A stretch of DNA of 64,000 nt from positions 1 through 64,000 of IMG/VR virus record IMGVR_UViG_3300046009_000910; one strand, 5' to 3'. Made by a program: the position numbers and the translations under genes. Source of the DNA: a virus. Within the stretch, counting starts at the first letter, position 1; every line of letters begins with the position of its first letter. The notes below the pieces were generated by a model. The model was not told the origin of the DNA, did not search any database, and worked only from the letters and a program-made list of their open reading frames with translations. Shown here in pieces: positions 30,735-38,797 of this stretch.

Positions 30735-30995
30735 ATGACAACAAAAAAAGTAAAGCACCCTTGGGAAGCCAAGATTACCGCCGTGCGGGTAGTAGACGAC
30801 ATGGACATGCTGTTCAAACTAAGCACCGCCCTGACCATTATTGCTGACGACTTAGCACGAAACGATGAGTGCAATCGCCATCGTTGCGCCACAGCATTGG
30901 CAGGTGTCGGGGGCGCCATGGATGAAATCATCATGCGATTGGGCGCTGACGCAGAAGATGCGGTTGACAAGCACATGGAAGGGGGGAAGAAATGA
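30735..30995 (+). CDS. Small helical early protein
   Basis: 86 residues: HPWEAKITAVRVVDDMDMLF, KLSTALTIIADDLARNDEC and GGAMDEIIMRLGADAEDAVD. Helical and mildly acidic. AAGGAGCATACAA precedes the ATG, the same leader as the previous gene. Its stop overlaps the next start. No family is recognised. Part of the middle operon. Confidence 0.6.
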   Translation: MTTKKVKHPWEAKITAVRVVDDMDMLFKLSTALTIIADDLARNDECNRHRCATALAGVGGAMDEIIMRLGADAEDAVDKHMEGGKK

Positions 30996-31294
30996 GACCG
31001 CTACGAGTATTAAGTTTGCAGAAAGATCACGAGATGGACTTCGTGGCTGACTGCGTGTTGGATTTGTTGAGTGATTTCCCCAAGGCTACGCCAACGCAAA
31101 CTATTGTTGACGAGTGCAACAAAGACAAGGTATCTTCACCAGCAACCACGCACAAGAAGCTGAACGCGCTTAAAAAACTTGGGCTTGTGGATGTAGTCGC
31201 TCACCCTGACGATAAGGATGGGCGTAAGTGTTACATCAAAGTCAGCGCCAAAGGCATGGATTATCTTAACAAGTGGGAAGGAGGTAAAGCATGA
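30992..31294 (+). CDS. Winged-helix regulator (MarR-like)
   Basis: 100 residues. DFVADCVLDLLSDFPKATPT, then the recognition-helix region SSPATTHKKLNALKKLGLVD and the wing VVAHPDDKDGRKCYIKVSAK fit the MarR/LysR-type winged helix. S-A-T-x-H-K-K-L...LGL.D plus D-x-R-x-x-I.S.KG is a usual signature. It probably binds DNA and controls phage or host genes; it is a candidate to read the operators found in this genome, which is untested. Coupled by ATGA with both neighbours. Confidence 0.75.
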   Translation: MRPLRVLSLQKDHEMDFVADCVLDLLSDFPKATPTQTIVDECNKDKVSSPATTHKKLNALKKLGLVDVVAHPDDKDGRKCYIKVSAKGMDYLNKWEGGKA

Positions 31295-31545
31295 GAGATC
31301 TAGAAGAAGAAAAGCAAATCAAAGCCTACATGGAGGCAAAGATGACGCACATAAAGATGTACAACGAGTGCATGAACCTTGCCGATGGCCTTGACGTTGA
31401 GAAGTTTGCTGAGTTAGTCCGGGCTGATGAGCGTGAGGCTTGTGCGAAGTTGGTTGAGGCTGATGCCGATGCTCGTGGTAAAGGCGGCGGCGGATTGGTG
31501 CTTTTGAAGGCTGCGGAACGAATCAGAGCAAGGGGTGAGGAATGA
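31291..31545 (+). CDS. Small phage protein with ADEREAC motif
   Basis: 84 residues: EEEKQIKAYMEAKMTHIKMY and then VEKFAELVRADEREACAKLV, EADADA and AAERIRARGE. The RADEREACAKLVE and ERIRARGE motifs recur in many phage early proteins of unknown function. Helical and charged. Both ends overlap neighbours by ATGA. Confidence 0.65.
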   Translation: MRDLEEEKQIKAYMEAKMTHIKMYNECMNLADGLDVEKFAELVRADEREACAKLVEADADARGKGGGGLVLLKAAERIRARGEE

Positions 31546-32237
31546 GCATATCAGCAATGAAGCAAGCATTGGAGGCTTTGGAAAAACTCTGGGACATCAT
31601 TGATGACATTGATACCTATGGCGACATGGCGAAAAGTGACGACAAGTTGTATCGGTCATTGGTTGAACGCAGACAGCGACAACGCTTTGAGCAAACTGGA
31701 ATTTCTACAGATGGGTACGAATTGAATGGTGGGGCCATCACCGCACTACGCCAAGCCATTGCAGAGGCAGAGAAGCAAGAACAAAAAACACCACTTAAGG
31801 TTTTGGGCTTAACGGTGTTTACTGAAAACCGTTTGCGGAATGGGCGTGTCTACGATGTAGAAACACTACAAGCCATGACCAACAGAGACATTTTGGCTAT
31901 CCCCGACATGGGTAAAAAAGCACTCAAGGAAGTTTTGGAGGCGTTAGAGGTTTACGCCATCAACATATCGCAAGAACGTGTCGATGAAACGGCAAAACGT
32001 GAACATGACATAGTTGGGGCGTGTGTTACTTGTGGTGCGCCTCATGACTTCTGGCTCTCTGCGCCGCCTACCGATTTCATCAGCCCGTCTGTTGTTAAAG
32101 CAATTTCAAAGCGTGAATGGGTTGGGCTGACGGAAGATGAGGCGATAGAACTTTTGCCTGTTGGGGATTGGGAGATTGAATCCACTTTGGATTTTGCCAA
32201 AGCCATCGAAGCCAAACTAAAGGAGAAGAACACATGA
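31542..32237 (+). CDS. Protein with RNA polymerase alpha-CTD-like domain
   Basis: 231 residues in three parts. (1) The N-terminus AMKQALEALEKLWDIIDDID to ITALRQAIAEAEKQEQK is a helical module common in phage early proteins. (2) At about residues 85-135, PLKVLGLTVFTENRLRNGRV, YDVETLQAMTNRDILAIPDM and GKKALKEVLEALEVY strongly resemble the alpha subunit C-terminal domain of bacterial RNA polymerase (LxLTVRxxNxLK, IxxxxDLxxxxExxLLxxPNxGKKxLxEI). (3) The C-terminus has a CVTCGAPHDFW Cys pair and an acidic helix. It may bind promoter DNA or replace alpha-CTD contacts. Coupled by ATGA on both sides. Confidence 0.75.
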   Translation: MSISAMKQALEALEKLWDIIDDIDTYGDMAKSDDKLYRSLVERRQRQRFEQTGISTDGYELNGGAITALRQAIAEAEKQEQKTPLKVLGLTVFTENRLRNGRVYDVETLQAMTNRDILAIPDMGKKALKEVLEALEVYAINISQERVDETAKREHDIVGACVTCGAPHDFWLSAPPTDFISPSVVKAISKREWVGLTEDEAIELLPVGDWEIESTLDFAKAIEAKLKEKNT

Positions 32238-32428
32238 GTAGCGTTCATGCAGTTACAGAAGAACTCAAGTTTTCTGTCAGAGTTGCAAGTTTTTACGAAA
32301 TAAACCAAGACGCTAGGGCCGAGATTACAACTAAGGTTTCAGAACTTATGGCTGAACTTGGCAAGAAGCATGACTTCTTGGTGTGGAGAACTTGTATGGA
32401 TATTGAAGGGAAAAATAATAGTGGATAA
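32234..32428 (+). CDS. Small early protein
   Basis: 64 residues: VTEELKFSVRVASFYEINQD, ARAEITTKVSELMAELGKKH and VWRTCMDIEGKNNSG. Beta-helix-beta-like; no family. Overlaps the alpha-CTD-like gene by ATGA (AAGGAGAAGAACAC upstream), and its stop lies beside the next start. Confidence 0.55.
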   Translation: MSSVHAVTEELKFSVRVASFYEINQDARAEITTKVSELMAELGKKHDFLVWRTCMDIEGKNNSG

Positions 32429-32432
32429 AACT

Positions 32433-32624
32433 ATGATGACCGTTGAAGATCAAGTTTGGAACGATCTTGTTGGGCGCAAACGGTTTTGTACTGCGAGGCA
32501 AATATCTAGGAAACTGATGGTTCCTATCTCAACAGTCCGCACATACCTAATCAGGTGGCACAAGCAACACTTGCTGGATTTACATGTGGTTGGCAAACAA
32601 ACTCTTTACAGGATAAAAGAATGA
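32433..32624 (+). CDS. Winged-helix DNA-binding protein
   Basis: 63 residues from the ATG at 32433; a GTG at 32421 is an alternative. MTVEDQVWNDLVGRKRFCTA, then RQISRKLMVPISTVRTYLIR and WHKQHLLDLHVVGKQTLYRI show helix-turn-helix followed by a wing. It is a short winged helix like replication-initiator or MarR families. Probably regulatory. Its stop overlaps the next start (ATGA). Confidence 0.65.
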   Translation: MMTVEDQVWNDLVGRKRFCTARQISRKLMVPISTVRTYLIRWHKQHLLDLHVVGKQTLYRIKE

Positions 32625-32854
32625 AAAAATGGTGCAAGTCGTGTCAGTCAACACACGCAGACAGGGAAGGAGCAATTGTGTATGGCGAAAACAATCAGAG
32701 TTTGTATTGGATATGCTACGCCTGTGCAAGACAGGCCAAGGTATCAGGTTATGGACGAGTGCGGTCCCTTGCGGATATTTTGGACGAAGGAGGAAGCGCA
32801 GCGGTGGATGCTGCCTTGGATGAAGTTGGTCGTGCTACCAAAACCAAAGCGTGA
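32621..32854 (+). CDS. Small zinc-ribbon protein
   Basis: 77 residues from the ATG at 32621, overlapping the previous stop (ATGA). It has CKSC near residue 5 and CYAC near 36 (QSLYWICYACARQAK) and ends with an Asp/Ala-rich helix. The last 170 bases are also read in another frame by the gene at 32682-32891. Both frames look protein-like, so both are kept. Probable zinc binding; function unknown. Confidence 0.6.
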   Translation: MKKWCKSCQSTHADREGAIVYGENNQSLYWICYACARQAKVSGYGRVRSLADILDEGGSAAVDAALDEVGRATKTKA

Positions 32855-32891
32855 GAAACAGTATCTTGAACTAGAGGAAGCCCTACTATGA
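32682..32891 (+). CDS. Small protein overlapping the zinc-ribbon gene
   Basis: 69 residues, MAKTIRVCIGYATPVQDRPR, then YQVMDECGPLRIFWTKEEAQ and RWMLPWMKLVVLPKPK. It lies in a different frame from the gene at 32621-32854 for 173 bases. Support: AAGGAG nine bases before the ATG, a sequence like small phage alpha/beta proteins with an EEAxRW helix, and an ATGA overlap of its stop with the VRR-NUC gene. It may be read by internal initiation. Confidence 0.55.
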   Translation: MAKTIRVCIGYATPVQDRPRYQVMDECGPLRIFWTKEEAQRWMLPWMKLVVLPKPKREKQYLELEEALL

Positions 32892-33178
32892 CCCCCGAAG
32901 GTAAAGTCAAAAAGAAAGTTGGTGAGTTGCTCAAGCGGTACGAAGCGTACTATTTCTTCCCCGCTATGGGTGCGTTTGGTAGGGCTGGTGTACCTGACAT
33001 CATAGGTTGTTATCGAGGGTACTTCTTTGCGGTGGAGTGCAAAGCAGGCAAAGGCAAGACCACAGCAATCCAAGAAGCCGAGATCGAAAAGATACGCAAA
33101 GCTGGTGGTAAAGCGTTTGTGATAAACGAAACCAACATTGACTTACTAGAAACTTATTTGAAGGAGCATCATGGATGA
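32888..33178 (+). CDS. VRR-NUC domain nuclease
   Basis: 96 residues forming just the nuclease domain. KVKKKVGELLKRYEAYYFFP, GRAGVPDIIGCYRGYFFAVE, then CKAGKGKTTAIQEAEIEKIR. The catalytic set of the restriction-like fold is E (N-terminal helix), D in VPDIIG, and E-x-K in VECKAGK, with Q in the following helix. Stand-alone VRR-NUC proteins of phages cut branched DNA and may serve in recombination or packaging. ATGA overlap upstream; coupled to the gene downstream. Confidence 0.88.
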   Translation: MTPEGKVKKKVGELLKRYEAYYFFPAMGAFGRAGVPDIIGCYRGYFFAVECKAGKGKTTAIQEAEIEKIRKAGGKAFVINETNIDLLETYLKEHHG

Positions 33179-33416
33179 TAAAGATGAACACATAGAACCG
33201 GAAAAAATATTTACTAAAGCCCGAGAATTACTTGCTGAGATGGAGAAAGGCAAAGGTTGTAACGGTTTGTTAATGACATACGATCCAGAAGCAGAGAAGT
33301 TCCAATTCCTAGCCATACACGCTGACGCTGAAGAAGTAATGGCGTTGCTGTTAAGCGGTATGGGTGTAGTACGGGAAACAATTAAAGATACAAGCCCAGA
33401 TAGGATATTAAATTGA
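33171..33416 (+). CDS. Small conserved early protein
   Basis: 81 residues. EKIFTKARELLAEMEKGKGC, NGLLMTYDPEAEKFQFLAIH and ADAEEVMALLLSGMGVVRET. A helix, a beta hairpin and a helix make a small compact domain. It overlaps both the nuclease gene and the polymerase gene (TTG start at 33413). No family recognised; position suggests a replication accessory. Confidence 0.6.
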   Translation: MDDKDEHIEPEKIFTKARELLAEMEKGKGCNGLLMTYDPEAEKFQFLAIHADAEEVMALLLSGMGVVRETIKDTSPDRILN

Positions 33417-35374
33417 GTCAACCATATGAAACATTACTAGTCATCGACTTTGAAACACGCTGGGACCGCAAAGAATACACGCTGTCCAAGATGACCACGG
33501 AGCAGTACATCCGTGACCCACGCTTCAAAGCTTTTGGGTGCTGCATCAAAACCTACGACGTACCGGGAACTGTGTGGGTATCTCACAAAGACTTGCAAGC
33601 AACCTTTAATGCGATCGACTGGTCAACCACAGCCGTGCTTGCGCACAACGCTCAGTTTGATATAGCGATTCTGTCATGGGTATACGGAGCCAAGCCATGC
33701 TTTGTGTTTGATTCGCTGTCTATGGCGCGTGCCTTGCGTGGGGTGGAAGCCGGTAACAGCTTAGCCAAACTTGCTAATGAGTTTGGGCTACCCCCCAAAG
33801 GGCAGGCGGTACACAGCACAGACGGTTTAGAGGAGTTGACTCATGAGGTTGAGTTTGAGTTGGCTGAGTATTGCAAGCACGACACGTTCCTGTGCGAAGA
33901 AGTATTCAAGCGGTTGATTGAAGGATACCCTGCCAAAGAACTACGGCTGATTGACCTTACGCTTAAGATGTTTACAAATCCGGTATTAGAACTAGATCAG
34001 GAGATGCTACGTGAAGCCATCGTGGAGGAAAGCACTAAACGAAAGGAACTTCTTGATCGCCTTGGCATTGAAGAATCAACCTTGGCAAGCAACGATAAAT
34101 TTGCTGTCGTGCTATCAGAGATGGGCCTTGAACCCCCTAAAAAAATCAGTAAGACAACGGGTAAAGAAGCACTTGCGCTTGCAAAGAATGATGCTCACTT
34201 CCAAGCGCTACTTAACTCCGACAACGAAGATGTGGCGCTCCTATGCGAGGCAAGGCTTGCCGTTAAGTCCACGCTGGAAAGAACGAGGGCGCAGCGCTTC
34301 CTTGACATTTCAGAGCGAGGTAGGCTTCCGGTTCCCCTTAACTATTATGGGGCGCACACAGGTCGCTGGTCGGCGTCGAAAGGCTCTGGTCTTAACTTAC
34401 AGAATCTTAAGCGCGGTTCATTCCTTCGCAAGTCTATACAAGCACCAGCCGGGTATTCGCTCGTTGTCTGTGATCTGTCTCAAATAGAACCAAGGGTGTT
34501 GGCATGGCTGTGTGATTACACAGAGTTGTTACAGATATTTTCTTCAGGGCAAGATGCGTACGCTCAGTTCGGTGCGCAGATGTTTGGTATCCCCGGCATG
34601 TCCAAAGAAAGCCATCCTGACCTACGACAGTCTGCCAAGTCCGCGCTACTGGGCTGTGGCTATGGGCTAGGGTGGGCATCGTTTGCGGCGCAATTACTGA
34701 CAGGGTTTCTTGGCGCACCGCCAACCCGATACGACAAGGCTTTCGCTAAACAACTTGGTGTGGGCGCGGAGTTTGTTAACGAGTTCATTTCATACGAGCC
34801 GTTCTTACAACGCATGAAAGACATACCGCACACCTGCACCGAGCCGGAACTAATCGTACATTGTGTATCGGCTAAAAAGATTATTGATAAATATCGTGAC
34901 GCAGCCCAGCCTGTTAAGACATTCTGGGAGATGTGCGATGCGCTGATCAAACGCAGTCTGGTCGAGGGTAAACCTTACACGCACAAATGCCTGACGTTTG
35001 AAAAAGAAAGAATTGTCTTGCCAAGTGGGTTAGCCTTGCGGTATCCTTTGCTGGTTGGAGAACCTGACCCAAAAGGTAGGATCCAATGGTCGTACGGTGA
35101 AGATAAAAAGAAGTTGTACGGCGGGAAGCTGACTGAAAACATCGTTCAGGCGGTGGCTCGTTGCGTCATGACAGACGGCATGCTCAGGATACAAAAACAG
35201 TACCCCTGTGTGTTGACTGTTCACGATGAGGTAGTGGTGCTAGTACCCGAAGCGGAAGTAGTTGACGCTGAAAAATGGGTTCTGGCACAGATGACTATGG
35301 TTCCCAAATACATGCCGGGGATTCCATTAGCAGCAGACATAGGGCATGCGCAACGTTATGGAGACGCAAAGTGA
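33413..35374 (+). CDS. polA: DNA polymerase I-type (family A) replicase
   Basis: 653 residues from a TTG that overlaps the previous stop; there is no in-frame ATG nearby. It has a 3'-5' exonuclease: DFETRW at 12-17, then AHNAQFDIAIL and YCKHDTFLCEEV (DEDD type). Polymerase: motif A near 348-362 (VVCDLSQIEPRVLAWL), motif B near 405-420 (RQSAKSALLGCGYGLG), motif C near 600 (VLTVHDEVVVLVP). There is no separate 5' nuclease domain, as in T7-type phage replicases. It sits with nuclease, helicase and primase genes in the replication module. Confidence 0.93.
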   Translation: MSQPYETLLVIDFETRWDRKEYTLSKMTTEQYIRDPRFKAFGCCIKTYDVPGTVWVSHKDLQATFNAIDWSTTAVLAHNAQFDIAILSWVYGAKPCFVFDSLSMARALRGVEAGNSLAKLANEFGLPPKGQAVHSTDGLEELTHEVEFELAEYCKHDTFLCEEVFKRLIEGYPAKELRLIDLTLKMFTNPVLELDQEMLREAIVEESTKRKELLDRLGIEESTLASNDKFAVVLSEMGLEPPKKISKTTGKEALALAKNDAHFQALLNSDNEDVALLCEARLAVKSTLERTRAQRFLDISERGRLPVPLNYYGAHTGRWSASKGSGLNLQNLKRGSFLRKSIQAPAGYSLVVCDLSQIEPRVLAWLCDYTELLQIFSSGQDAYAQFGAQMFGIPGMSKESHPDLRQSAKSALLGCGYGLGWASFAAQLLTGFLGAPPTRYDKAFAKQLGVGAEFVNEFISYEPFLQRMKDIPHTCTEPELIVHCVSAKKIIDKYRDAAQPVKTFWEMCDALIKRSLVEGKPYTHKCLTFEKERIVLPSGLALRYPLLVGEPDPKGRIQWSYGEDKKKLYGGKLTENIVQAVARCVMTDGMLRIQKQYPCVLTVHDEVVVLVPEAEVVDAEKWVLAQMTMVPKYMPGIPLAADIGHAQRYGDAK

Positions 35375-35673
35375 AGATACCCACAAGTATCAAAGTTGGT
35401 AAAGCGAATTACGAAGTCAAACAAGTTAAGCATTTACATAAGAAGGGTGCTATGGGTGGTACGTGGTACAGAGAAAAAGTAATTGAAGTAGCTACTCACA
35501 GCAACGTACGTGGCGTAAGGTTCAAGCGCGAAGAAATCTACGATACGTTCTGGCACGAGTTGACCCACGCCATACTGAAAGACATGGGCAGCAGGCTGGA
35601 AGCTGACGAGAAGTTTGTAACAGCGTTCTCAGAGCGACTCACCCAAGCGATTATCTCAGCGAGATTTAAATGA
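35371..35673 (+). CDS. Small HEXXH metalloprotease-like protein
   Basis: 100 residues from a GTG overlapping the polymerase stop (GGAG seven bases upstream); the longer frame from 35275 lies within the polymerase gene. KIPTSIKVGKANYEVKQVKH is a beta start; TFWHELTHAILKDMGSRLEA contains HELTH (HEXXH). It resembles small phage zincin proteins of unknown substrate that often sit with replication genes. Could process a phage or host protein. Confidence 0.72.
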   Translation: MKIPTSIKVGKANYEVKQVKHLHKKGAMGGTWYREKVIEVATHSNVRGVRFKREEIYDTFWHELTHAILKDMGSRLEADEKFVTAFSERLTQAIISARFK

Positions 35674-36332
35674 CAATTAAATGGTCACACTCAGGACTGA
35701 AAGATTTTGAGAACTGCCCCCGGCGGTATCACGAAGTCAAAGTTCTTAAGAAGTACCCAATGCCTGACACCGAGCAGATCCGGTACGGTAAAGAACTACA
35801 TAAAGCAGCAGAAGATTACGTACGGGATAACGTACCGCTACCGGAACAGTTCTTGTTTGTTAAGCCTACCATTGACGCGTTACTGACAAAGCCCGGGCGT
35901 AGATACCCTGAACTTGAGATGGCGCTGACTGAAGATCTAACGCCCTGTGAGTTTAAGGCGTCTGAAGTTTGGGTACGGGGTGTGGCTGATTTAGTGATCG
36001 TTGATGACGACAATCTGACTGCTTGGGTGGTGGACTACAAGACCGGCAACAATAAGTACCCAGACATAGGGCAGTTGGAGTTGATGTCGCTGATGGTCTT
36101 TGCAAACTTTCCTCACGTGCGTCAGGTCAACTCAGCGCTTCTGTTCGTAGTCAAGGAGTCGATGGTGAAGTACAAAATGACTATTGACGAAGCACCTGCG
36201 GCATGGCAAAGATACAGAGAACGCGTTGCGAAGCTTGCGGCGTGCCACGATAACGATGTATGGAACCCCAATCAGACACCCTTATGCGGTTGGTGTCCTG
36301 TGCGGGGATGTGAGTTTCACCCTAAACATTAA
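35670..36332 (+). CDS. Cas4/RecB-like PD-(D/E)XK exonuclease
   Basis: 220 residues. SGLKDFENCPRRYHEVKVLK is the N-terminal Cys plus helix; YGKELHKAAEDYV is the typical GTxxH-like helix; VRGVADLVIVDDDNLTAWVV then DYKTGNNKYPD carries the catalytic D-(x)-D-Y-K; QLELMSLMVF is the QxxxY-like helix. C-terminal PLCGWCPVRGCEFHP supplies three Cys, so with the N-terminal Cys a [4Fe-4S] cluster is possible, as in Cas4 and AddB. Stand-alone phage members serve in recombination. Start overlaps the previous stop by ATGA. Confidence 0.85.
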   Translation: MTIKWSHSGLKDFENCPRRYHEVKVLKKYPMPDTEQIRYGKELHKAAEDYVRDNVPLPEQFLFVKPTIDALLTKPGRRYPELEMALTEDLTPCEFKASEVWVRGVADLVIVDDDNLTAWVVDYKTGNNKYPDIGQLELMSLMVFANFPHVRQVNSALLFVVKESMVKYKMTIDEAPAAWQRYRERVAKLAACHDNDVWNPNQTPLCGWCPVRGCEFHPKH

Positions 36333-36341
36333 GGAGTAATC

Positions 36342-36587
36342 ATGGGAACGCCAGCAAATAAACGCAACTACAAAAAAGAATATGCCGACTATCACGGCAC
36401 AGACTCACAAATTAAGAAGCGGGGGCAGCGTGTAAAAGCCAGACGCATGTTGGAGAAAGAAGGCGCGGTCAGTAAGGGTGATGGTAAAGATGTTGATCAC
36501 AAGACTCCGCTACGTTCAGGTGGTAACACAACCAGAAGCAATCTGCGGGTACGTAGCGTTAAGTCAAATCGAGGAGATACTAGATGA
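36342..36587 (+). CDS. Small HNH-type endonuclease-like protein
   Basis: 81 residues. Basic N-terminus (NKRNYKKEYADYH, QIKKRGQRVKARRMLEK), then DVDHKTPLRSGGNTTRSNLR and VRSVKSNRGD. The DHK..L..GG....NLR...N pattern is the beta-beta-alpha metal site of HNH nucleases, with the first His likely replaced by the D-V-D-H layout. Such short proteins accompany replication genes in many phages. AAGGAGTAATC precedes the ATG. ATGA overlap downstream. Confidence 0.7.
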   Translation: MGTPANKRNYKKEYADYHGTDSQIKKRGQRVKARRMLEKEGAVSKGDGKDVDHKTPLRSGGNTTRSNLRVRSVKSNRGDTR

Positions 36588-36790
36588 ACACCATATCGCC
36601 ACAGGAACTTGCGAACCTGTGGTACTTGCATTTTGGAAACGCGTGGGTTACACGTGAAGGGCTGGACGCAGATTGGAAAAACATTAGCAGAGAACTGATG
36701 AAAAACAATCTAGCGGATTACGATTTAGTAAATGATCCGCACCGTTCAACAACAGTTGAAATTATAAAGTTGAAAGAGACATGCAGATAA
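36584..36790 (+). CDS. Small early protein
   Basis: 68 residues, beginning MNTISPQELANLWYLHFGNA, then WVTREGLDADWKNISRELMK and a charged end. Short helical protein with several Trp. ATGA overlap with the HNH gene, and it overlaps the helicase start by ten bases. No family; possibly a helicase partner. Confidence 0.55.
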   Translation: MNTISPQELANLWYLHFGNAWVTREGLDADWKNISRELMKNNLADYDLVNDPHRSTTVEIIKLKETCR

Positions 36791-38346
36791 TCGAAAACAA
36801 AGCGCTATTACTGCGCACACGCAATCCTGACAAGTACAGCATCATTCCCAAGTCAAAGATTGTTAATGAGTTTGATGATGGCATCTTTGAAGTAGCAGTT
36901 AAATGGGGGTTGGATGAAGTACGAGTGCTTAAAAACCTTGGCGTTAAGAATGTTCCATCGCCAATCACGGCACGCTACGACTGGCCCGGGCGGTTCAAGC
37001 CTATGTCGCATCAGATCGAAACGGCTGCGTTCCTCACGCTACATCGTCGTGCGTTCGTATTTTCAGAACCCGGCACGGGTAAAACACTTTCGGCGTTATG
37101 GGCTGCTGATTATTTAATGCGGACAAAACAGGTCAGGCGTTGCCTGATCCTGTGCCCCATATCAATCATGCACTCAGCTTGGATCGCAGATTTACAGAAC
37201 AGCATCATTCACCGCTCTGCAATCATCGCCCATCACCAACAAGCCGCACGGCGTATTGAGATGGTTCAAGGCGACTACGAGTTTGTCGTAACTAACTACG
37301 ATGGTCTGAAGCTTATAGCCAACGAGATTAACAACGACGGACGATTTGATCTCATCATCGCAGACGAAGCCAACGCTTATAAAAACGTCAGCACAGAACG
37401 CTGGAAGGCTCTGCAAAAGATTCTTCGCCCTGACGTAATGCTGTGGATGATGACCGGAACCCCTGCATCGCAGTCCCCCCTAGATGCGTATGGCTTAGCT
37501 AAACTTGTTAACCCTAACGGCGTACCTAGATTCTACACAGCGTGGCGCGACTCCACGATGAACAAGGTCAGCATGTTTAAGTGGGTTCCAAAGCTCGATG
37601 CGCAAGACAAGATTCATGCTGCGCTGCAACCGGCAATACGCTTTACAAAAGCACAGTGCTTGGATCTCCCGCCCGTCATTACCGAGAACCGCGATGTGCC
37701 CTTGACCCCACAGCAAAAGAAGTACTACAACATGCTCAAGGAGCAGATGCTGGTCAGAGCCGCAGGGGAAACCATTACGGCTGTCAACGCCGCCGCAGAG
37801 GTCAACAAACTGCTTCAGATCAGCGCTGGCGCGGCCTACACGGATAACGCGGAGGTAGTAGAATTCGACTGCACGCCAAGACTCTCCGTGCTGATGGAAG
37901 CGCTAGAGGAGACGGATCGCAAGGTCTTAGTATTTGCCCCGTACCGACACAGCATAGATACGATCGCAACGTATCTGGAGCAAAACCAAATTGACTGCGC
38001 CCAGATCCACGGCGATGTATCCCCCAACAAACGCACCAAAATCTTCAAGCAGTTCCAAGAAGAAGCGAGTCCTCGCGTACTTGTAATCCAGCCACAGGCC
38101 GCATCGCATGGCGTAACGCTAACGGCGGCTGACACGGTTGTGTTCTGGGGTCCAGTAATGTCCACAGAAACCTATATCCAATGCTGCGCGCGGTCCGATC
38201 GTAAAGGGCAAGACAGCGACAAGGTAACAGTTATACATATTCAAGGTAGTGACATCGAGCGCAAGATGTTTAAGCGTTTGGCTGAACGCGTTGAGGATAA
38301 CAATATGTTGGTGAAGTTGTATGAGGAGGTGCTTGACAAAAAGTAA
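36781..38346 (+). CDS. SNF2-type superfamily 2 helicase
   Basis: 521 residues. Motif I near 96-103 (SEPGTGKTLSALWAADYL), motif II near 190 (LIIADEANAYKN), motif III near 224 (MMTGTPASQSPLDAYG), the C-terminal RecA-like domain with RKVLVFAPYRHSI, motif V (VLVIQPQAASHGVTLTAADT) and motif VI near 467 (QCCARSDRKGQDSDKVTVIH). It has the phage-type SNF2/DEAD layout and probably unwinds or remodels DNA during replication or recombination. It ends just before the operator/promoter at 38333-38361. Confidence 0.9.
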   Translation: MQIIENKALLLRTRNPDKYSIIPKSKIVNEFDDGIFEVAVKWGLDEVRVLKNLGVKNVPSPITARYDWPGRFKPMSHQIETAAFLTLHRRAFVFSEPGTGKTLSALWAADYLMRTKQVRRCLILCPISIMHSAWIADLQNSIIHRSAIIAHHQQAARRIEMVQGDYEFVVTNYDGLKLIANEINNDGRFDLIIADEANAYKNVSTERWKALQKILRPDVMLWMMTGTPASQSPLDAYGLAKLVNPNGVPRFYTAWRDSTMNKVSMFKWVPKLDAQDKIHAALQPAIRFTKAQCLDLPPVITENRDVPLTPQQKKYYNMLKEQMLVRAAGETITAVNAAAEVNKLLQISAGAAYTDNAEVVEFDCTPRLSVLMEALEETDRKVLVFAPYRHSIDTIATYLEQNQIDCAQIHGDVSPNKRTKIFKQFQEEASPRVLVIQPQAASHGVTLTAADTVVFWGPVMSTETYIQCCARSDRKGQDSDKVTVIHIQGSDIERKMFKRLAERVEDNNMLVKLYEEVLDKK

Positions 38347-38361
38347 AAGATTGGACAAAAT
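38333..38361 (+). promoter_or_regulatory. Promoter with operator, upstream of the ssDNA-binding operon
   Basis: TTGACA (38333-38338, last codons of the helicase), 17 bases, CAAAAT (38356-38361). Between the boxes, 38342-38357 reads on the minus strand as TGTCCAATCTTTTACT, 14 of 16 identical to the operator at 26858. A possible half site, TGTAAAAC, starts at 38362, 20 bases further, echoing the tandem spacing at 26.86 kb. Confidence 0.55.
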
Positions 38362-38388
38362 TGTAAAACATAAAAAGGAGCATATAAG

Positions 38389-38787
38389 ATGGAGAACATA
38401 CCCCTCGATAAACTTGCAAAGGTTTATCGCAAGATTCGTGACCGCGTCGGAAAGCTAACGCAAGAGTACGAAACGCAAGTTGAAGAACTCAAAGCGCAAC
38501 AAGCTGAGATAGCGAACGCGATGAAAGACATTCTGATGTCCACAGGACAAAAGAGTGCCAACACCGACGAAGGAACAATCATTCTGGGTACTAAAACACG
38601 GTACACCACGAACGATTGGGATTCGTTCAAGAAGTTTGTACTTGAGCATGAAGTGCCTGAATTATTTGAGCAGCGTATCGCTCAACGCAACATGACTCAG
38701 TGGTTGCAAGAAAACCCGACCTTGATTCCCCCCGGACTAGATCAAGCGACGGAGTACACAGTTACAGTCCGCAAACCTAGTAAGTAA
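38389..38787 (+). CDS. Coiled-coil protein upstream of the ssDNA-binding gene
   Basis: 132 residues. KLAKVYRKIRDRVGKLTQEY and EELKAQQAEIANAMKDILMS form a coil; TRYTTNDWDSFKKFVLEHEV and FEQRIAQRNMTQWLQENP follow. The layout (helical start, G-T-I-I-L strand, then aromatic C-terminus) is widespread in phages next to ssDNA-binding proteins; Gam-like or recombination roles are conceivable. AAAAAGGAGCATATAAG precedes the ATG. First gene after an operator-bearing promoter. Confidence 0.65.
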   Translation: MENIPLDKLAKVYRKIRDRVGKLTQEYETQVEELKAQQAEIANAMKDILMSTGQKSANTDEGTIILGTKTRYTTNDWDSFKKFVLEHEVPELFEQRIAQRNMTQWLQENPTLIPPGLDQATEYTVTVRKPSK

Positions 38788-38797
38788 GGAGATGTAC

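Noticed and set aside
35670-36332. Cas4 of a CRISPR system
   Set aside because: Cas4-like nuclease without cas1, cas2 or any repeat-spacer array in the window; phage recombination nuclease is the simpler reading.
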